Translations under genes and position numbers: made by a program
Notes under the pieces: model-generated
What the model saw: only the letters and a program-made list of their open reading frames with translations
Told to the model about the DNA's origin: nothing
Database searches by the model: none
Shown here: in pieces, positions 36,246 through 48,303 of the stretch
How positions within the stretch are numbered: position 1 is the first letter of the stretch
Layout: the number at the start of each line of letters is the position of its first letter
DNA from: Candidatus Butyricimonas faecavium
Lineage (GTDB): Bacteria > Bacteroidota > Bacteroidia > Bacteroidales > Marinifilaceae
Assembly (NCBI GenBank): GCA_944321125.1
Contig: CALUKD010000015.1
Span: 1 to 64,000 of the forward strand
DNA: 64,000 bases
Direction of reading: 5' to 3'

Positions 36246-36528
36246 GTTTGTATCAGTATTTTTTTCTTTTTCGATATTACCCTGACAATCAAGCTAGAGC
36301 ATGTCGAAAAACATATTTTTCAACACAAATAAAATAAAACAATTCTAAACAACAGATCTTTTTCCGTCGTTTTTCGGTTACTTTCTTGTTACGATTGAAA
36401 ATTCTAGCGATAAAATCCCTTTCAAAATGGAACAAAATCAGCTTTTAAATTGTATAGATAATAAGTTTTATATAATTTTATCAAGTAAACATCTATACAG
36501 CTATAAAATAATACTTAAACATATTGCC
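36246..36528. other. Gene-less region upstream of the MscS gene
   Basis: About 280 bp of AT-rich sequence. An open frame continues upstream from the MscS start to 36427, but its residues do not fit a signal peptide. I see no clear promoter match or repeat here. Confidence 0.5.
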
Positions 36529-38067
36529 ATGAAAAACTATCTGATCTTACTCTGTTTGATTCTTGGAACAATAAGTTGCGGAAAAAAATCATCCATCCCG
36601 GAACTAATAGGCATTCCGGACGATGCACAAACACCCTACACCATAAGTTCTACTCATGTAGGCTTCATTGCCAGAGGCACAAACATTAATCAACTCTATT
36701 CCATATTCCCCGCTAAACAAATCAAACTCATCAAAAACAAAGGAGGATTCTTCAACCAAGAATTTGATGATTACAATGTTTATGACAGCAACGGCAAACT
36801 CCTTTTTATAGCAACTCCGGAAGTTGCCGGAGACACCAGTTCATTTATTAATCGTATCATTATTCGGGATACCTCATTCAAAACTCCAGAAGGTATTGGC
36901 CTTAATTCCAACTTAGGACAAATACGAGATGCCTATCACAATATAAACTACCTCCCTTCTTCGGGAGAAATTGTTGTTTCTGTCCCAAAAGTCAGTACCA
37001 ATTTTTTAATCAACAAGGCAACCTTGGATGATTCCTGGTGGGATAACACCACAAACCAAATCATCGAAAAAAACATTCCGGACAGTGCCAAAATAGATGG
37101 GATTGTCGTCTTCTGGAACACGAAAGAAGCCCAACATACTCCTGCCATCTTTACAGCTGTATTCTGGAATGAAATGCTAACAAAACTAATTACTTGGTGT
37201 GTCATTCAACTCCCGTCAATTGCCATCCTCATTATTTTATTCGTTTCATTACTTCGAGCTTTACGATTCACAATCCGAAAAATGAAAAAAATCGCCATCA
37301 ATAAAGCTCACAAAGCTGAAAACATTGACAACAATGAGGCTGAAAAACGAATTAACACACTCACCGGGATCATATACGGTATCGGAAGAATCTTCCTGTG
37401 GGTAATCTTTTTGCTGATCTTGCTCGGGAAATTCAATATCAACATAGCCCCCATCCTCGCCAGTGCCGGAATTGTCGGATTAGCCGTTGGCTTCGGGGCG
37501 CAAGAATTAGTACGGGATTTCATATCCGGTTTCTTTATTCTACTAGAAGATCAGTTACGCACCGGAGACTGGGCCGTCATCAACGGGACCGAGGGACTAG
37601 TTGAAAAAATCGAATTAAGAACCGTTACCTTACGAGATAGTTCAGGCGTAGTACACATTTTTCAAAACGGAAAAATAGACACGCTCTCCAACATGACCAA
37701 AGAATGGTCTGCCATCGTCTTGCAAATCGGTATCGCATATAAAGAAGACACGGACAACGCTGTCATGCTCATGCAACAAGTCGGAGACGAAATGTTCAAT
37801 GACCCCGTTTACAAAGAATTAATGCTCGAACCCGTGACCATCAGCGGGGTAAACGACTTTGCCGATAGTGCCGTGGTCATTCGCCTTGTCATTAAGACAA
37901 AACCCATGCAACAATGGGCCGTTGGCCGGGAATACCGTCGTCGTTTGAAAAAAGTATTCGATGCCAAGAACGTGGAATTCCCCTTCCCGTATCGCACACT
38001 AACCTGGGGAGATAGCTCCAATCCTATAAAATTAAAAATAGAACCCTCAGACTCGGATTCAAAATAA
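36529..38067 (+). CDS. MscS-family mechanosensitive channel with lipoprotein-like periplasmic domain
   Basis: 512 residues from Met 36529. The first 18 residues look like a lipoprotein signal (LILGTISC, Cys18), followed by about 180 residues of soluble beta-rich domain. A strong membrane helix (LPSIAILIILFVSLLRAL) and further helices lead to the MscS pore helix AGIVGLAVGFGAQELVRDFISGFFILLEDQLRTGDW, written here in two adjacent parts: AGIVGLAVGFGAQELVRDF and ISGFFILLEDQLRTGDW. The cytoplasmic beta domain follows. It should open under membrane tension to release solutes. Lipid-modified N-termini are unusual for MscS proteins. The in-frame Met at 36427 would bury the signal and is rejected. corA follows 37 bp downstream. 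Confidence 0.88.
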   Translation: MKNYLILLCLILGTISCGKKSSIPELIGIPDDAQTPYTISSTHVGFIARGTNINQLYSIFPAKQIKLIKNKGGFFNQEFDDYNVYDSNGKLLFIATPEVAGDTSSFINRIIIRDTSFKTPEGIGLNSNLGQIRDAYHNINYLPSSGEIVVSVPKVSTNFLINKATLDDSWWDNTTNQIIEKNIPDSAKIDGIVVFWNTKEAQHTPAIFTAVFWNEMLTKLITWCVIQLPSIAILIILFVSLLRALRFTIRKMKKIAINKAHKAENIDNNEAEKRINTLTGIIYGIGRIFLWVIFLLILLGKFNINIAPILASAGIVGLAVGFGAQELVRDFISGFFILLEDQLRTGDWAVINGTEGLVEKIELRTVTLRDSSGVVHIFQNGKIDTLSNMTKEWSAIVLQIGIAYKEDTDNAVMLMQQVGDEMFNDPVYKELMLEPVTISGVNDFADSAVVIRLVIKTKPMQQWAVGREYRRRLKKVFDAKNVEFPFPYRTLTWGDSSNPIKLKIEPSDSDSK

Positions 38068-38104
38068 CTTTTACTTTTCAGTTATCAACTTTTAATTCCA
38101 CTAT

Positions 38105-39166
38105 ATGGCCCGTTTTCTCAAAGACCGTACGAAATCAAAAGGAGCCGCACCCGGTTCCTTAATTTTCATCGGCAAACAAAAAATGACAAAAAACTCCATT
38201 CAGGTTATCCAATACACTTCAGAAGGACTCAAAGAGTTTTTTCCCGAAACTATGGAAAGCATTGTCGATGCAGTGTCCAACGACCACATGACCTGGATCA
38301 ATATATCCGGCTTACAAAACACCAAACTGATTGCCGATATGGGCAAAGCTTTCGATGTATCTTCTCTATTTCTGGAAGACATTCTAAACACGGACCAACG
38401 CCCCCGATTCAGTGAAGAATCCGACCATTTATACATCATTGCCAAATCCTTCTATTTCGGTAAAGAGGACGGAATTGTTCACATGGAACAACTCTCTTTC
38501 ATTGTCGGCTCCCATTACTTGATTACCATTCAGGAGACAGATACCAATTATTTCAAAGACGTGAAAAAACGCTTGTACGACGGGAAAACCCGCATTCGTT
38601 CTTTCGGGACAGATTACCTCTGTTACACTCTATTGGACACTCTCGTTGACAGCTATATTATTAATCTTGAAATATTAGGAGCTGCCATAGAAGAACACGG
38701 TAAAACCATTTTAGAAGCAGATGCCAAAGTAGTTGGAGCCCTTTACCATTATAAAACAGAACTTTCATACATTCGAAAAAATGTACGCCCATTCAAAGAA
38801 GTTACAACTCGTTTCATTAATTGCGATTCACCTCTAATAAACCAAAACACATACACCTATTTACACGACTTGGATGATCTGGTTGTACAAGCCCAAGAAG
38901 CCATCGAAATATACTACTCCATGGTCTCCGACCAAATAAATTTATACCAAACTAATATTGGAAACCGGCAAAATGACGTCATGAAAGTATTGACTATTTT
39001 TTCAACTATTTTCATTCCTCTCACCTTTATTGCTGGAATCTACGGGATGAACTTCGAATATATCCCCGAATTAAAACATCACTACGCTTACTTCATCCTT
39101 TGGGGCATCATGATTATCATTACCATCACCATGCTCCTCTACTTCAAAAGAAAAAAATGGCTCTAA
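38105..39166 (+). CDS. corA: CorA-type magnesium/cobalt transporter
   Basis: 353 residues. A large cytoplasmic N-domain is followed by a long stalk helix, then two membrane helices. The first ends in the signature YGMN (GMN at 314-316) followed by FEYIPEL, and the C-terminus is basic (FKRKKWL). The pentamer takes up Mg2+ and sometimes Co2+ or Ni2+ across the inner membrane. It follows the MscS gene on the same strand and may be co-transcribed. Confidence 0.94.
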   Translation: MARFLKDRTKSKGAAPGSLIFIGKQKMTKNSIQVIQYTSEGLKEFFPETMESIVDAVSNDHMTWINISGLQNTKLIADMGKAFDVSSLFLEDILNTDQRPRFSEESDHLYIIAKSFYFGKEDGIVHMEQLSFIVGSHYLITIQETDTNYFKDVKKRLYDGKTRIRSFGTDYLCYTLLDTLVDSYIINLEILGAAIEEHGKTILEADAKVVGALYHYKTELSYIRKNVRPFKEVTTRFINCDSPLINQNTYTYLHDLDDLVVQAQEAIEIYYSMVSDQINLYQTNIGNRQNDVMKVLTIFSTIFIPLTFIAGIYGMNFEYIPELKHHYAYFILWGIMIIITITMLLYFKRKKWL

Positions 39167-39279
39167 TAATTTTAGATTTACAATTTTAGATTCCAACCAC
39201 ACAAAGCTAACACTTTCAAATCATCAAATAGCGTGGCCCTGTGCGGTAGGGATCTAAAATCATCAAATCTAAAATTATT
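39165..39279. repeat. Nested inverted repeats between corA and the DUF3467 gene
   Basis: AATAATTTTAGATTT (39165-39179) and its exact complement (39265-39279) overlap both stop codons. A second imperfect pair, ATTTTAGATTC / GGATCTAAAAT, lies inside (about 39183-39193 with 39250-39260). It may act as a bidirectional terminator of the convergent pair or belong to a dispersed repeat family. Confidence 0.6.
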
Positions 39280-39593
39280 CAGGCTTGTCCTTGCGGTTCC
39301 AAATCCACCGGGAACATAGGAGTCATAGGTCCACCTTCCGGTAAATTAATCTTCCCGTAATCCATCTCGAATCTCCGAACATTATCCTGCAACGCCAGCA
39401 ACAAGCGTTTTGCGTGTTCCGCGGTCAAAATAATACGGCTTTTCACTTCAGCCTTAGGCATCCCCGGCATGATACGGATAAAGTCAATAATAAACTCGGA
39501 GGAAGAATGAGAGATAATAGACAGATTCGAATAAGTCCCTTGTGCTACATCTCGATTTAATTCAATGTCAAATTGTTGTTTCTTCTCTTCCAT
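39279..39593 (-). CDS. DUF3467 protein
   Basis: 104 residues. It begins FDIELNRDVAQGTYSNL and continues with SSSEFIIDFIRIMPGMPKAEVKSRIILTAEHAKRLLLAL, the conserved core of DUF3467 (written here as family description). It is probably cytoplasmic; the function is unknown. In Bacteroidetes it is often found beside rpoC, as here (63 bp downstream of rpoC on the same strand, with a terminator-like hairpin between). Confidence 0.85.
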   Translation of the reverse strand: MEEKKQQFDIELNRDVAQGTYSNLSIISHSSSEFIIDFIRIMPGMPKAEVKSRIILTAEHAKRLLLALQDNVRRFEMDYGKINLPEGGPMTPMFPVDLEPQGQA

Positions 39594-39628
39594 AATAGTC
39601 CTTGGTTAATAGTTTATACAAACAATAA

Positions 39629-39646
39629 AGGCGCCTTGCGGCGCCT
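39629..39646 (-). terminator. Terminator after rpoC
   Basis: Stem AGGCGCC / GGCGCCT with loop TTGC (39629-39635 with 39640-39646), followed on the minus strand by TTATTGTTTG. Confidence 0.7.
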
Positions 39647-39656
39647 CTATCTATTT

Positions 39657-42600
39657 TCATTTTTCCATCCTTTCGAGATCCGCCTTAGAACCTACAATCA
39701 GACTTCTAAATTCTTTCATACCTGTTCCCACCGGTATCAAGTGACCACAAATCACGTTTTCTTTCAAGCCTTCCAATGGATCGACTTTACCATAAATTGC
39801 AGCTTCATTCAACACTTTCGTGGTTTCCTGGAATGATGCGGCAGAAATAAAGCTTGCAGTCTGCAAGGCAGCACGGGTAATACCCTGTAATACCTGAGCC
39901 GAAGTTGCGGGTACAGCATCTCTAGCCTCTACCACCTTCAAGTCTCTACGTTTCAATTGTGAGTTAATATCTCTCAACATACGTACAGAGATTATCTGTC
40001 CCGGTTTCACCCGATCCGAATCCCCGGCTTCCAGTACCACTTTCTTCCCGTAGATCGCATCGTTTTCTTCCATGAACTCACTCTTATCCACTACTTGATT
40101 TTCCAAGAATCTCGTATCTCCGGCATCTTGGATCAATACCTTACGCATCATCTGGTGTACGATGATCTCGAAATGCTTATCGTTGATCTTCACGCCTTGC
40201 ATCCGATATACATCCTGCACTTCATTTACGATATACTCTTGAACCTTGATCGGACCCTCGATATTCAAAATATCAGTCGGGGTAATCGCTCCATCAGATA
40301 ACGGGGTTCCTGCACGCACGTAATCGTTCTCCTGCACCAAAATCTGTTTTGACAAAGAAACCAGATATTTCTTTACCTCTCCAGCTTTCGATGTCACGAT
40401 AATTTCACGATTACCACGTTTAATCTTACCGTAAGTTACCTCTCCGTCAATTTCTGATACAACAGCCGGATTCGACGGATTACGAGCCTCGAACAACTCG
40501 GTAACACGCGGAAGACCTCCCGTGATATCGCCTGCTTTACCAACTGCTCTCGGAATCTTGGCAATGGTACTACCGGCAACAACCTCAGCTCCTTCCTTCA
40601 CTACAATATGGGCACCTACCGGCAAGTTGTAACTCTTCACTGTATTTCCTTCCGCATCATTGATGCACAAAGCAGGCGCTTTCATCTTGTCACGGAACTC
40701 GATGATGATCATCTCTCTAAATCCAGTGGTTTCATCGGATTCCTCCTTGTAAGTTTCACCCTCGATCAAGTTTTCCAACCCAACCGTACCGGAGAATTCA
40801 GTAATGATCAAAGCATTGAACGGGTCCCATTCGCAAAGCAATTCACCCTTGCTAATCTCCTGTCCATCCTTCACGAACAATTTAGCTCCGTAAGGAATAG
40901 CATGAGAAATCAATATAATATTCGTATTCTTATCCAATATACGCAACTCCGTCAAACGTCCCACAACCACGTCACAGGTCGTTCCGTTATCTTGCGTGTA
41001 CTCTACAGAACGTAATTCTTCATACTCAACGTAACCGTCATATTTAGCTTTCAAAGAGTTCTCGCTGGAAATATTTCCTGCGGTACCTCCCACGTGGAAA
41101 GTTCTCAATGTCAACTGAGTACCCGGCTCACCGATAGACTGTGCAGCAATAACTCCGACTGCCTCTCCCTTCTCCACCATACGGCTGGTAGCCAAGTTAC
41201 GTCCGTAACATTTAGCACAAACCCCCTTCTTTGCCTCGCAAGTCAATACGGAACGAACTTCAACACGCTCGATCGGGGAGTTTTCGATAATATCGGCAAC
41301 CTCCTCCGTGATCTCATCTCCTGAAGCCACGATCAGTTCACCCGTATTCGGATGGTAAATATCATGTACGGAAACACGTCCTAAAATTCTCTCTGACAAA
41401 GAAGACACAATCTCCTCGTTATTTTTGATTGCTGAAATGGTAATACCTCTCAACGTACCGCAATCCTCCTCGGTAATCGTGATATCATTAGCCACGTCAA
41501 CCAAACGACGAGTCAAATATCCGGCGTCAGCAGTCTTCAATGCGGTATCGGCTAACCCCTTACGAGCACCGTGAGTTGAAATAAAATACTCCAACACCGA
41601 AAGTCCCTCTTTAAAGTTTGCCAAAATCGGGTTCTCGATAATCTGTCCCCCGGTAGCACCTGATTTCTGCGGTTTTGCCATCAATCCACGCATACCTCCC
41701 AACTGACGAATCTGCTCACGAGATCCACGGGCTCCGGAATCCAACATCATGTAGATAGAATTGAATCCTTGGTCGTCCGCTGCCAACTGTTTCATCAACG
41801 TGGCCGTCAAGTTTGCATTCACGTGCGTCCAAATATCGATAATCTGGTTATATCTCTCATTATTGGTAATGAATCCCATGTTATAGTTCGCCATCACCTC
41901 CTCAACCTGATCATATCCTTCCTGTAACAAATCTTGCTTATTCTCCGGAACGATAACATCTCCCAGGTTGAAAGACAAACCTCCTTCAAATGCCTTACGA
42001 TAACCTAAATCCTTAATATCATCCAAGAATTTAGCAGTCACGTCCACACCGCAACGTTTGAACACGTCACCGATAATATCACGCAAAGCCTTTTTCGTAA
42101 TCAATGTATTGATATAAGGATAGTTTTTCGGGGTGAACTGATTCAAGATCACACGACCAACCGTTGTTTTAATCATATGTCTGATCGGTTGCCCATCCTT
42201 ATCCACGTCATCAATCTTCACCTCTATTTCTGCATGCAAATCTACTGCTCTCTCGTTGAAAGCAATAATCACTTCCTCCGGTGAATAGAACTTCAATCCT
42301 TCACCCTTCACACCTTTTCTCGGTTTCGTGATATAGTACAAACCGAGTACCATATCCTGAGAAGGCACAGTGATAGGCGCACCGTTAGCTGGGTTCAAAA
42401 TGTTATGAGAACACAACATCAAAATCTGAGCTTCCAACACAGCCTCATTACCTAACGGCAAGTGTACGGCCATCTGGTCACCATCAAAGTCGGCATTAAA
42501 TCCGGTACAAGCCAACGGATGCAAACGGATAGCCTTACCCTCGATCAACTTCGGCTGGAATGCCTGAATACCTAAACGGTGCAGAGTCGGGGCACGGTTT

Positions 42601-43901
42601 AACAATACCGGGTGACCTTTCAACACATTTTCAAGAATATCCCATACGATCGGATCGCGACGATCCACGATCTTTTTGGCACTCTTCACCGTCTTAACAA
42701 TACCGCGCTCGATCAATTTACGGATAATAAACGGCATATACAATTCCGCCGCCATATCTTTCGGAAGACCACACTCGTGCATTTTCAAGTCCGGACCAAC
42801 AACGATTACCGAACGTGCAGAGTAGTCAACACGTTTACCCAACAAGTTCTGACGGAAACGTCCTTGTTTACCTTTCAAACTGTCAGAAAGAGACTTTAAC
42901 GGTCTGTTATTTTCAATCTTAACCGCATTGGATTTACGAGAATTATCAAACAATGAATCCACGGCCTCCTGTAACATACGTTTTTCATTACGCAAGATTA
43001 CATCAGGAGCCTTGATCTCGATCAATCTTTTCAAACGATTGTTACGGATAATCACCCGTCTGTACAAATCGTTCAAATCGGAAGTTGCAAAACGACCTCC
43101 ATCCAACGGAACCAACGGACGCAATTCGGGCGGTATCACAGACAATACCTTCACGATCATCCATTCCGGTTTATTAATTTCTTTACTTTCACGGAATGCT
43201 TCTACTACTTGAAGGCGTTTCAAAGCTTCGTTCTTTCTCTGTTGGGAAGTCTCCGTGTTAGCTTTATTTCTTAAATCATAAGAAAGGTCATCCAAATTCA
43301 GACGCTCCAACAACATGGCAATAGCTTCTGCCCCCATCTTGGCAATAAACTTGTTTGGATCATCATCATCCAGATATTGATTATCTGTTGGAAGTTTATC
43401 CAAAATATCCAAATACTCCTCTTCCGTCAGGAAATCCATTGTTTTGATACCGGAATCTCCCATGATACCCGGGTTTACCACCACGTATCTCTCATAGTAA
43501 ATAACAGCATCCAGTTTCTTAGAAGGCAACCCTAACAAGTAACCGATTTTATTTGGCAACGACTTGAAATACCAGATATGAGCCACCGGAACCACCAACT
43601 GGATATGCCCCATACGCTCACGTCTAACCTTCTTCTCCGTAACCTCAACACCACAACGGTCACAAACAATACCCTTATAACGAATACGTTTATATTTACC
43701 GCAATGACATTCGTAATCCTTCACCGGACCGAAGATACGTTCGCAGAACAAACCGTCTCGTTCAGGTTTGTAAGTACGATAGTTAATCGTCTCCGGTTTT
43801 AATACAGCACCGCTGGACCGTTCCAAAATCTCTTCCGGGGAAGCCAATCCAATAGCGATCTTAGTAAAATTTTTTACTTTATTGTCTTTTCTGAAGGCCA
43901 T
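39657..43901 (-). CDS. rpoC: DNA-directed RNA polymerase beta' subunit
   Basis: 1414 residues. The N-terminal zinc-binding cysteines are in [20 protein letters not shown]. The catalytic [14 protein letters not shown] motif near residues 468-478 has the three Mg-binding Asp residues. The second zinc site has [13 protein letters not shown]. The C-terminus ends in a short acidic stretch. It forms the active site of RNA polymerase with RpoB, whose gene lies 73 bp upstream. Length and domain order are typical of Bacteroidetes. Confidence 0.99.
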   Translation of the reverse strand: MAFRKDNKVKNFTKIAIGLASPEEILERSSGAVLKPETINYRTYKPERDGLFCERIFGPVKDYECHCGKYKRIRYKGIVCDRCGVEVTEKKVRRERMGHIQLVVPVAHIWYFKSLPNKIGYLLGLPSKKLDAVIYYERYVVVNPGIMGDSGIKTMDFLTEEEYLDILDKLPTDNQYLDDDDPNKFIAKMGAEAIAMLLERLNLDDLSYDLRNKANTETSQQRKNEALKRLQVVEAFRESKEINKPEWMIVKVLSVIPPELRPLVPLDGGRFATSDLNDLYRRVIIRNNRLKRLIEIKAPDVILRNEKRMLQEAVDSLFDNSRKSNAVKIENNRPLKSLSDSLKGKQGRFRQNLLGKRVDYSARSVIVVGPDLKMHECGLPKDMAAELYMPFIIRKLIERGIVKTVKSAKKIVDRRDPIVWDILENVLKGHPVLLNRAPTLHRLGIQAFQPKLIEGKAIRLHPLACTGFNADFDGDQMAVHLPLGNEAVLEAQILMLCSHNILNPANGAPITVPSQDMVLGLYYITKPRKGVKGEGLKFYSPEEVIIAFNERAVDLHAEIEVKIDDVDKDGQPIRHMIKTTVGRVILNQFTPKNYPYINTLITKKALRDIIGDVFKRCGVDVTAKFLDDIKDLGYRKAFEGGLSFNLGDVIVPENKQDLLQEGYDQVEEVMANYNMGFITNNERYNQIIDIWTHVNANLTATLMKQLAADDQGFNSIYMMLDSGARGSREQIRQLGGMRGLMAKPQKSGATGGQIIENPILANFKEGLSVLEYFISTHGARKGLADTALKTADAGYLTRRLVDVANDITITEEDCGTLRGITISAIKNNEEIVSSLSERILGRVSVHDIYHPNTGELIVASGDEITEEVADIIENSPIERVEVRSVLTCEAKKGVCAKCYGRNLATSRMVEKGEAVGVIAAQSIGEPGTQLTLRTFHVGGTAGNISSENSLKAKYDGYVEYEELRSVEYTQDNGTTCDVVVGRLTELRILDKNTNIILISHAIPYGAKLFVKDGQEISKGELLCEWDPFNALIITEFSGTVGLENLIEGETYKEESDETTGFREMIIIEFRDKMKAPALCINDAEGNTVKSYNLPVGAHIVVKEGAEVVAGSTIAKIPRAVGKAGDITGGLPRVTELFEARNPSNPAVVSEIDGEVTYGKIKRGNREIIVTSKAGEVKKYLVSLSKQILVQENDYVRAGTPLSDGAITPTDILNIEGPIKVQEYIVNEVQDVYRMQGVKINDKHFEIIVHQMMRKVLIQDAGDTRFLENQVVDKSEFMEENDAIYGKKVVLEAGDSDRVKPGQIISVRMLRDINSQLKRRDLKVVEARDAVPATSAQVLQGITRAALQTASFISAASFQETTKVLNEAAIYGKVDPLEGLKENVICGHLIPVGTGMKEFRSLIVGSKADLERMEK

Positions 43902-43906
43902 ATTCT

Positions 43907-43961
43907 AGATTTTAGATTTTAGATTTTAGATTTACCATTACATGAATCGTAAATCTAAAAT
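43907..43961. repeat. AGATTTT tandem repeat and hairpin between rpoB and rpoC
   Basis: AGATTTT is repeated almost four times with a 7-base period (43907-43933). ATTTTAGATTTA (43923-43934) then pairs with TAAATCTAAAAT (43950-43961). Confidence 0.65.
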
Positions 43962-43974
43962 CATAAATCAACAA

Positions 43975-46900
43975 TTATATTAAATTAACGCTCAATCCTA
44001 ACCCGCGAAGTTCATGCAACAACACGTTGAATGATTCCGGAATTCCGGGTGTCGGAAGAGGTTCACCTTTCACGATATGCTCGTAAGTTTTGGTTCTCCC
44101 CATCACGTCGTCAGACTTCACGGTCAAGATTTCCTGTAAGATATGTGAAGCTCCGAAAGCCTCAAGCGCCCAAACCTCCATCTCTCCGAAACGCTGACCT
44201 CCGAACTGAGCCTTACCTCCAAGAGGTTGCTGCGTGATCAACGAGTAGGGTCCGATAGAACGAGCATGCATCTTGTCATCAACCATGTGTCCCAGTTTCA
44301 ACATATAGATCACACCCACTGTTGCCGGCTGGTCGAAACGCTCTCCCGTTCCCCCATCATACAGATAAGTGGTTCCGAATCTAGGCACACCCGCTTCATC
44401 CGTGTATTTATTGATATCGTCCAAAGAAGCACCATCGAAAATCGGGGTCGCAAACTTCAATCCCAAATTCTTTCCGGCCCATCCCAATACGGTTTCAAAT
44501 ACCTGTCCCAAGTTCATACGGGAAGGCACACCTAACGGATTCAAACAAATATCAACCGGGGTTCCGTCAGACAAGAACGGCATATCCTCTACCCTTACCA
44601 CTCGGGATACAATACCCTTGTTACCGTGACGTCCTGCCATCTTATCACCGATTTGCAATTTACGTTTCTTAGCCACGTAAACCTTAGCCATCTTGATAAT
44701 TCCGGAAGGAAGCTCGTCACCAACGGTAGCGTTATACTTTTTACGTTTAATCTGTCCTTCGATCTCCTTGTACTTGATGATATAATTATGCAACAAGTCA
44801 CGGATCATATCGTTTCTCTGCTTATCAGTCGTCCACTTATTCGGGTTGATCTGCAAGAAGTCCATGTTTTGCAACATCTTGTAAGAGAACTTCACACCCT
44901 TCGGAACAATATCCTCGTTCAAGTAATTCTTCACGCCTTGTGAAGTCTTGCCGTTTACCAACTCGAATAATTTATCGATCAATAAAGTAGTTAAATCTCC
45001 GACTTTACGTTGGAATTGTTCATCCAGCTCGGCCAAGATATTTTTACCGGCAGCCTTCGTTTTCCGATCACTTACAGTACGTTGGAACAACTTCTTATCT
45101 ATGATAACACCCTTTAATGAAGGAGAAGCTTTCAACGAAGCATCTTTCACGTCACCGGCTTTATCACCGAAGATCGCTCTCAACAATTTTTCCTCCGGAC
45201 TAGGGTCAGACTCTCCCTTCGGGGTAATCTTACCAATTAAGATATCTCCCGGTTGAACACGAGCTCCTACACGAATGATTCCGTTTTCATCCAAATCCTT
45301 CGTAGCTTCTTCACTCACGTTCGGGATATCAGCTGTCAACTCTTCCAACCCTCGCTTCGTTTCACGAACTTCCAAAGAATACTCGTCCACGTGAACAGAT
45401 GTAAAGACATCATTCCGCACGATATTCTCGGAGATCACGATAGCATCCTCGTAGTTATATCCTTTCCATGGCATGAATGCCACTTTCAAGTTCCGTCCGA
45501 GTGCCAACTCTCCCTTCTCTGAAGAGTATCCTTCTGTCAATATCTGGCCTTCTTCTACACGTTGCCCTTTTCTTACGATCGGTTTCAACGTAATCGTCGT
45601 ACTCTGGTTCGTACGTTGGTATTTCGGCAGATAATATTCTTTCGTATCGGGTTCAAAACTCACAAAAGCCTCTTCTTCCGTACGGTCATATTTAACAACA
45701 ATCTTACGTCCATCAACAAAAGCAATCACTCCCGGCCCCTCAGCAACAACTTGCGTTCTAGAATCTTTAATCAAATTAGCTTCCAAACCGGTTCCTACAA
45801 TCGGGGATTCCGGAGAAATAATTGGAACTGCCTGACGCATCATATTCGATCCCATCAAAGCACGGTTAGCATCATCATGCTCCAAGAACGGTATCAAAGA
45901 AGCCGCAATAGAAGCAATCTGATTCGGGGCAACGTCGATCAAATCGACATCCTCTCCCGGCGCCAACGGGAAGTCCGCATCCTTTCTGGCTTTTACCCAT
46001 TTATTCGTAAACTTGCCATCTTCATCGATCGCAGAACTTGCCTGGGCAATCACCAATCCTTCCTCTTCTTCTGCTGAATAGTAGCGAACGCCTTCCTCTG
46101 AAAGGTCCACGACACCATTATTTACCTTACGGTAAGGAGTTTCGATAAATCCTAAGTCGTTGATCTTAGCGTACACGCAGAGAGAAGAAATCAAACCGAT
46201 ATTCGGTCCCTCAGGTGTTTCGATAGGACACAAACGACCATAGTGGGTATAATGTACGTCTCGCACCTCAAATCCCGCACGATCTCTAGAAAGACCACCA
46301 GGTCCCAAGGCAGACATACGTCTTTTATGTGTAATCTCAGCCAAAGGATTTGTCTGATCCATAAACTGAGACAACGCATTTGTTCCGAAGAACGAGTTGA
46401 TCACGGAAGATAAAATCTTCGAATTGATCAAATCAACCGGAGTGAACACCTCATTGTCACGCACATTCATTCTTTCACGAATTGTACGTGCCATACGAGC
46501 CAATCCTACACCGAATTGATTATATAATTGTTCGCCTACAGTACGTACACGACGATTGCTCAAGTGGTCAATATCGTCCACGTCAGTCTTGGCGTTCAAC
46601 AAACGAATCAAATATTTGATGATCTCGATAATATCCTCTTTCGTCAAGACACGGATATCTGGATCTGTTGCAAGTCCCAATTTCTTGTTTAACTTGTAAC
46701 GTCCCACGTCACCCAAATCATAACGCTTATCAGAGAAGAACAACTTGTCGATCACATCACGAGCAGTAGCTTCATCAGGTGGCTCCGAACTACGCAACTG
46801 CCTGTAAATATGTAACACAGCCTCTTTCTCCGAATTACACGGATCCTTTTGTAACGTGTTATATATAATGGCATAATCTGCCAAATTTTGCATCTCTTTG

Positions 46901-47787
46901 TGAAGAAGGATCGTCTTTGCACCTGACTCGACAATCGCATCAATATGCTCAGGCTCCAGCACTGTTTCACGATCAACGATAATCTCGTTACGCTCGATAG
47001 AAACAACTTCACCGGTATCTTCATCAACGAAATCTTCTATCCAAGATTTCAAAACACGAGCAGCCAACCGTCTGCCAACGACTTTCTTCAACCCCGTACG
47101 GGAAACATTCACTTCATCAGCCAGACCGAATATTTCAAGAATATCCTTATCCGTTTCGAAACCGATAGCTCGTAAAAGAGTGGTTACCGGTAATTTTTTC
47201 TTCCGGTCGATATACGCGTACATCACGTTATTGATGTCCGTAGCAAACTCGATCCAAGAACCCTTAAACGGAATAATTCTAGCGGAATAAAGCTTCGTAC
47301 CATTCGCATGAATACTCTGCCCGAAGAAAACACCGGGAGACCTGTGTAACTGAGAAACGACCACTCGCTCTGCTCCATTGATCACGAAAGTACCTTTCGG
47401 AGTCATGTAAGGAACATTTCCTAAATATACATCCTCGATAACGGTATCGAAATCTTCATGTTCCGGATCTGTACAGTACAACTTTAGTTTCGCTTTCAAG
47501 GGTGCACCATAAGTCAGTCCCTGACTCAAGCACTCTTCGATGGTATAGCGAGGCGGATCTATAAAATAGTCCAAAAATTCCAAAACAAAGTTGTTCCGAG
47601 TATCAGTAATAGGAAAATTCTCCTTGAAAACCGTGTAAAGGCCTTCATTTTTTCTGTTCTCAGGTGTGGTACCTAATTGAAAAAAGTCCTTGAAAGACTT
47701 TAATTGCACTTCAAGAAAATCAGGGTATTCCAGCTGATTCTTTATCGATGCAAAGCTTATTCTATTGTTTGAATTATATGAAGACAT
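43975..47787 (-). CDS. rpoB: DNA-directed RNA polymerase beta subunit
   Basis: 1270 residues. Recognisable regions include the rifampicin-binding cluster ([25 protein letters not shown], quoted in part as [13 protein letters not shown]), [12 protein letters not shown] and the C-terminal [19 protein letters not shown]. It catalyses RNA synthesis with RpoC. A strong hairpin between rplL and rpoB may adjust its level relative to the ribosomal proteins. Confidence 0.99.
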   Translation of the reverse strand: MSSYNSNNRISFASIKNQLEYPDFLEVQLKSFKDFFQLGTTPENRKNEGLYTVFKENFPITDTRNNFVLEFLDYFIDPPRYTIEECLSQGLTYGAPLKAKLKLYCTDPEHEDFDTVIEDVYLGNVPYMTPKGTFVINGAERVVVSQLHRSPGVFFGQSIHANGTKLYSARIIPFKGSWIEFATDINNVMYAYIDRKKKLPVTTLLRAIGFETDKDILEIFGLADEVNVSRTGLKKVVGRRLAARVLKSWIEDFVDEDTGEVVSIERNEIIVDRETVLEPEHIDAIVESGAKTILLHKEMQNLADYAIIYNTLQKDPCNSEKEAVLHIYRQLRSSEPPDEATARDVIDKLFFSDKRYDLGDVGRYKLNKKLGLATDPDIRVLTKEDIIEIIKYLIRLLNAKTDVDDIDHLSNRRVRTVGEQLYNQFGVGLARMARTIRERMNVRDNEVFTPVDLINSKILSSVINSFFGTNALSQFMDQTNPLAEITHKRRMSALGPGGLSRDRAGFEVRDVHYTHYGRLCPIETPEGPNIGLISSLCVYAKINDLGFIETPYRKVNNGVVDLSEEGVRYYSAEEEEGLVIAQASSAIDEDGKFTNKWVKARKDADFPLAPGEDVDLIDVAPNQIASIAASLIPFLEHDDANRALMGSNMMRQAVPIISPESPIVGTGLEANLIKDSRTQVVAEGPGVIAFVDGRKIVVKYDRTEEEAFVSFEPDTKEYYLPKYQRTNQSTTITLKPIVRKGQRVEEGQILTEGYSSEKGELALGRNLKVAFMPWKGYNYEDAIVISENIVRNDVFTSVHVDEYSLEVRETKRGLEELTADIPNVSEEATKDLDENGIIRVGARVQPGDILIGKITPKGESDPSPEEKLLRAIFGDKAGDVKDASLKASPSLKGVIIDKKLFQRTVSDRKTKAAGKNILAELDEQFQRKVGDLTTLLIDKLFELVNGKTSQGVKNYLNEDIVPKGVKFSYKMLQNMDFLQINPNKWTTDKQRNDMIRDLLHNYIIKYKEIEGQIKRKKYNATVGDELPSGIIKMAKVYVAKKRKLQIGDKMAGRHGNKGIVSRVVRVEDMPFLSDGTPVDICLNPLGVPSRMNLGQVFETVLGWAGKNLGLKFATPIFDGASLDDINKYTDEAGVPRFGTTYLYDGGTGERFDQPATVGVIYMLKLGHMVDDKMHARSIGPYSLITQQPLGGKAQFGGQRFGEMEVWALEAFGASHILQEILTVKSDDVMGRTKTYEHIVKGEPLPTPGIPESFNVLLHELRGLGLSVNLI

Positions 47788-47828
47788 CTATTATTTTTTT
47801 TGAACCTAAACAATCATAACAACAAAAT

Positions 47829-47857
47829 GGTTTAGAGTCCACATGAGACTCTAAACC
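47829..47857 (-). terminator. Attenuator-like hairpin between rplL and rpoB
   Basis: Perfect 11-bp stem GGTTTAGAGTC / GACTCTAAACC with a 7-base loop, followed on the minus strand by ATTTTGTTG. The weak T tract suggests partial read-through, as known for the rplL-rpoB junction of E. coli. Confidence 0.7.
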
Positions 47858-47880
47858 TGGAAAAACCAACCGGTTTTATT

Positions 47881-48261
47881 TTATTTAAGTTCAACTTCAG
47901 CTCCTGCTTCTTCTAATTGAGTCTTCAATGAGTTAGCCTCTTCTTTAGAAACTTTTTCTTTCAATGGAGCCGGAGCCTTGTCAACTACTTCTTTAGCCTC
48001 TTTCAATCCAAGACCGGTCAATTCTTTTACTAACTTAACAACAGCTAATTTAGCAGCACCAGCTGATTTAAGAATTACATCGAATTCGGTTTGTTCTGCT
48101 TCAGCAGCGCCAGCAGCACCACCAGCTGCAGGAGCAGCTACAGCCACAGCAGCTGCTGCAGGTTCGATTCCGTACTCTTCTTTTAAAATGTCAGCTAATT
48201 CTTTTACGTCTTTTACGGTAAGGTTTACTAGCTCTTCTGCAAGTTTTTTCAAATCTGCCAT
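47881..48261 (-). CDS. rplL: 50S ribosomal protein L7/L12
   Basis: 126 residues. A short N-terminal dimerisation domain, an Ala/Gly-rich hinge ([22 protein letters not shown]) and the C-terminal factor-binding domain with [20 protein letters not shown]. Multiple copies form the ribosome stalk that recruits EF-Tu and EF-G. It is part of the rplKAJL-rpoBC unit. Confidence 0.99.
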   Translation of the reverse strand: MADLKKLAEELVNLTVKDVKELADILKEEYGIEPAAAAVAVAAPAAGGAAGAAEAEQTEFDVILKSAGAAKLAVVKLVKELTGLGLKEAKEVVDKAPAPLKEKVSKEEANSLKTQLEEAGAEVELK

Positions 48262-48303
48262 TTCTATACTATTTAAAATTGTTTGTTTACTAAACTATAA
48301 AAA

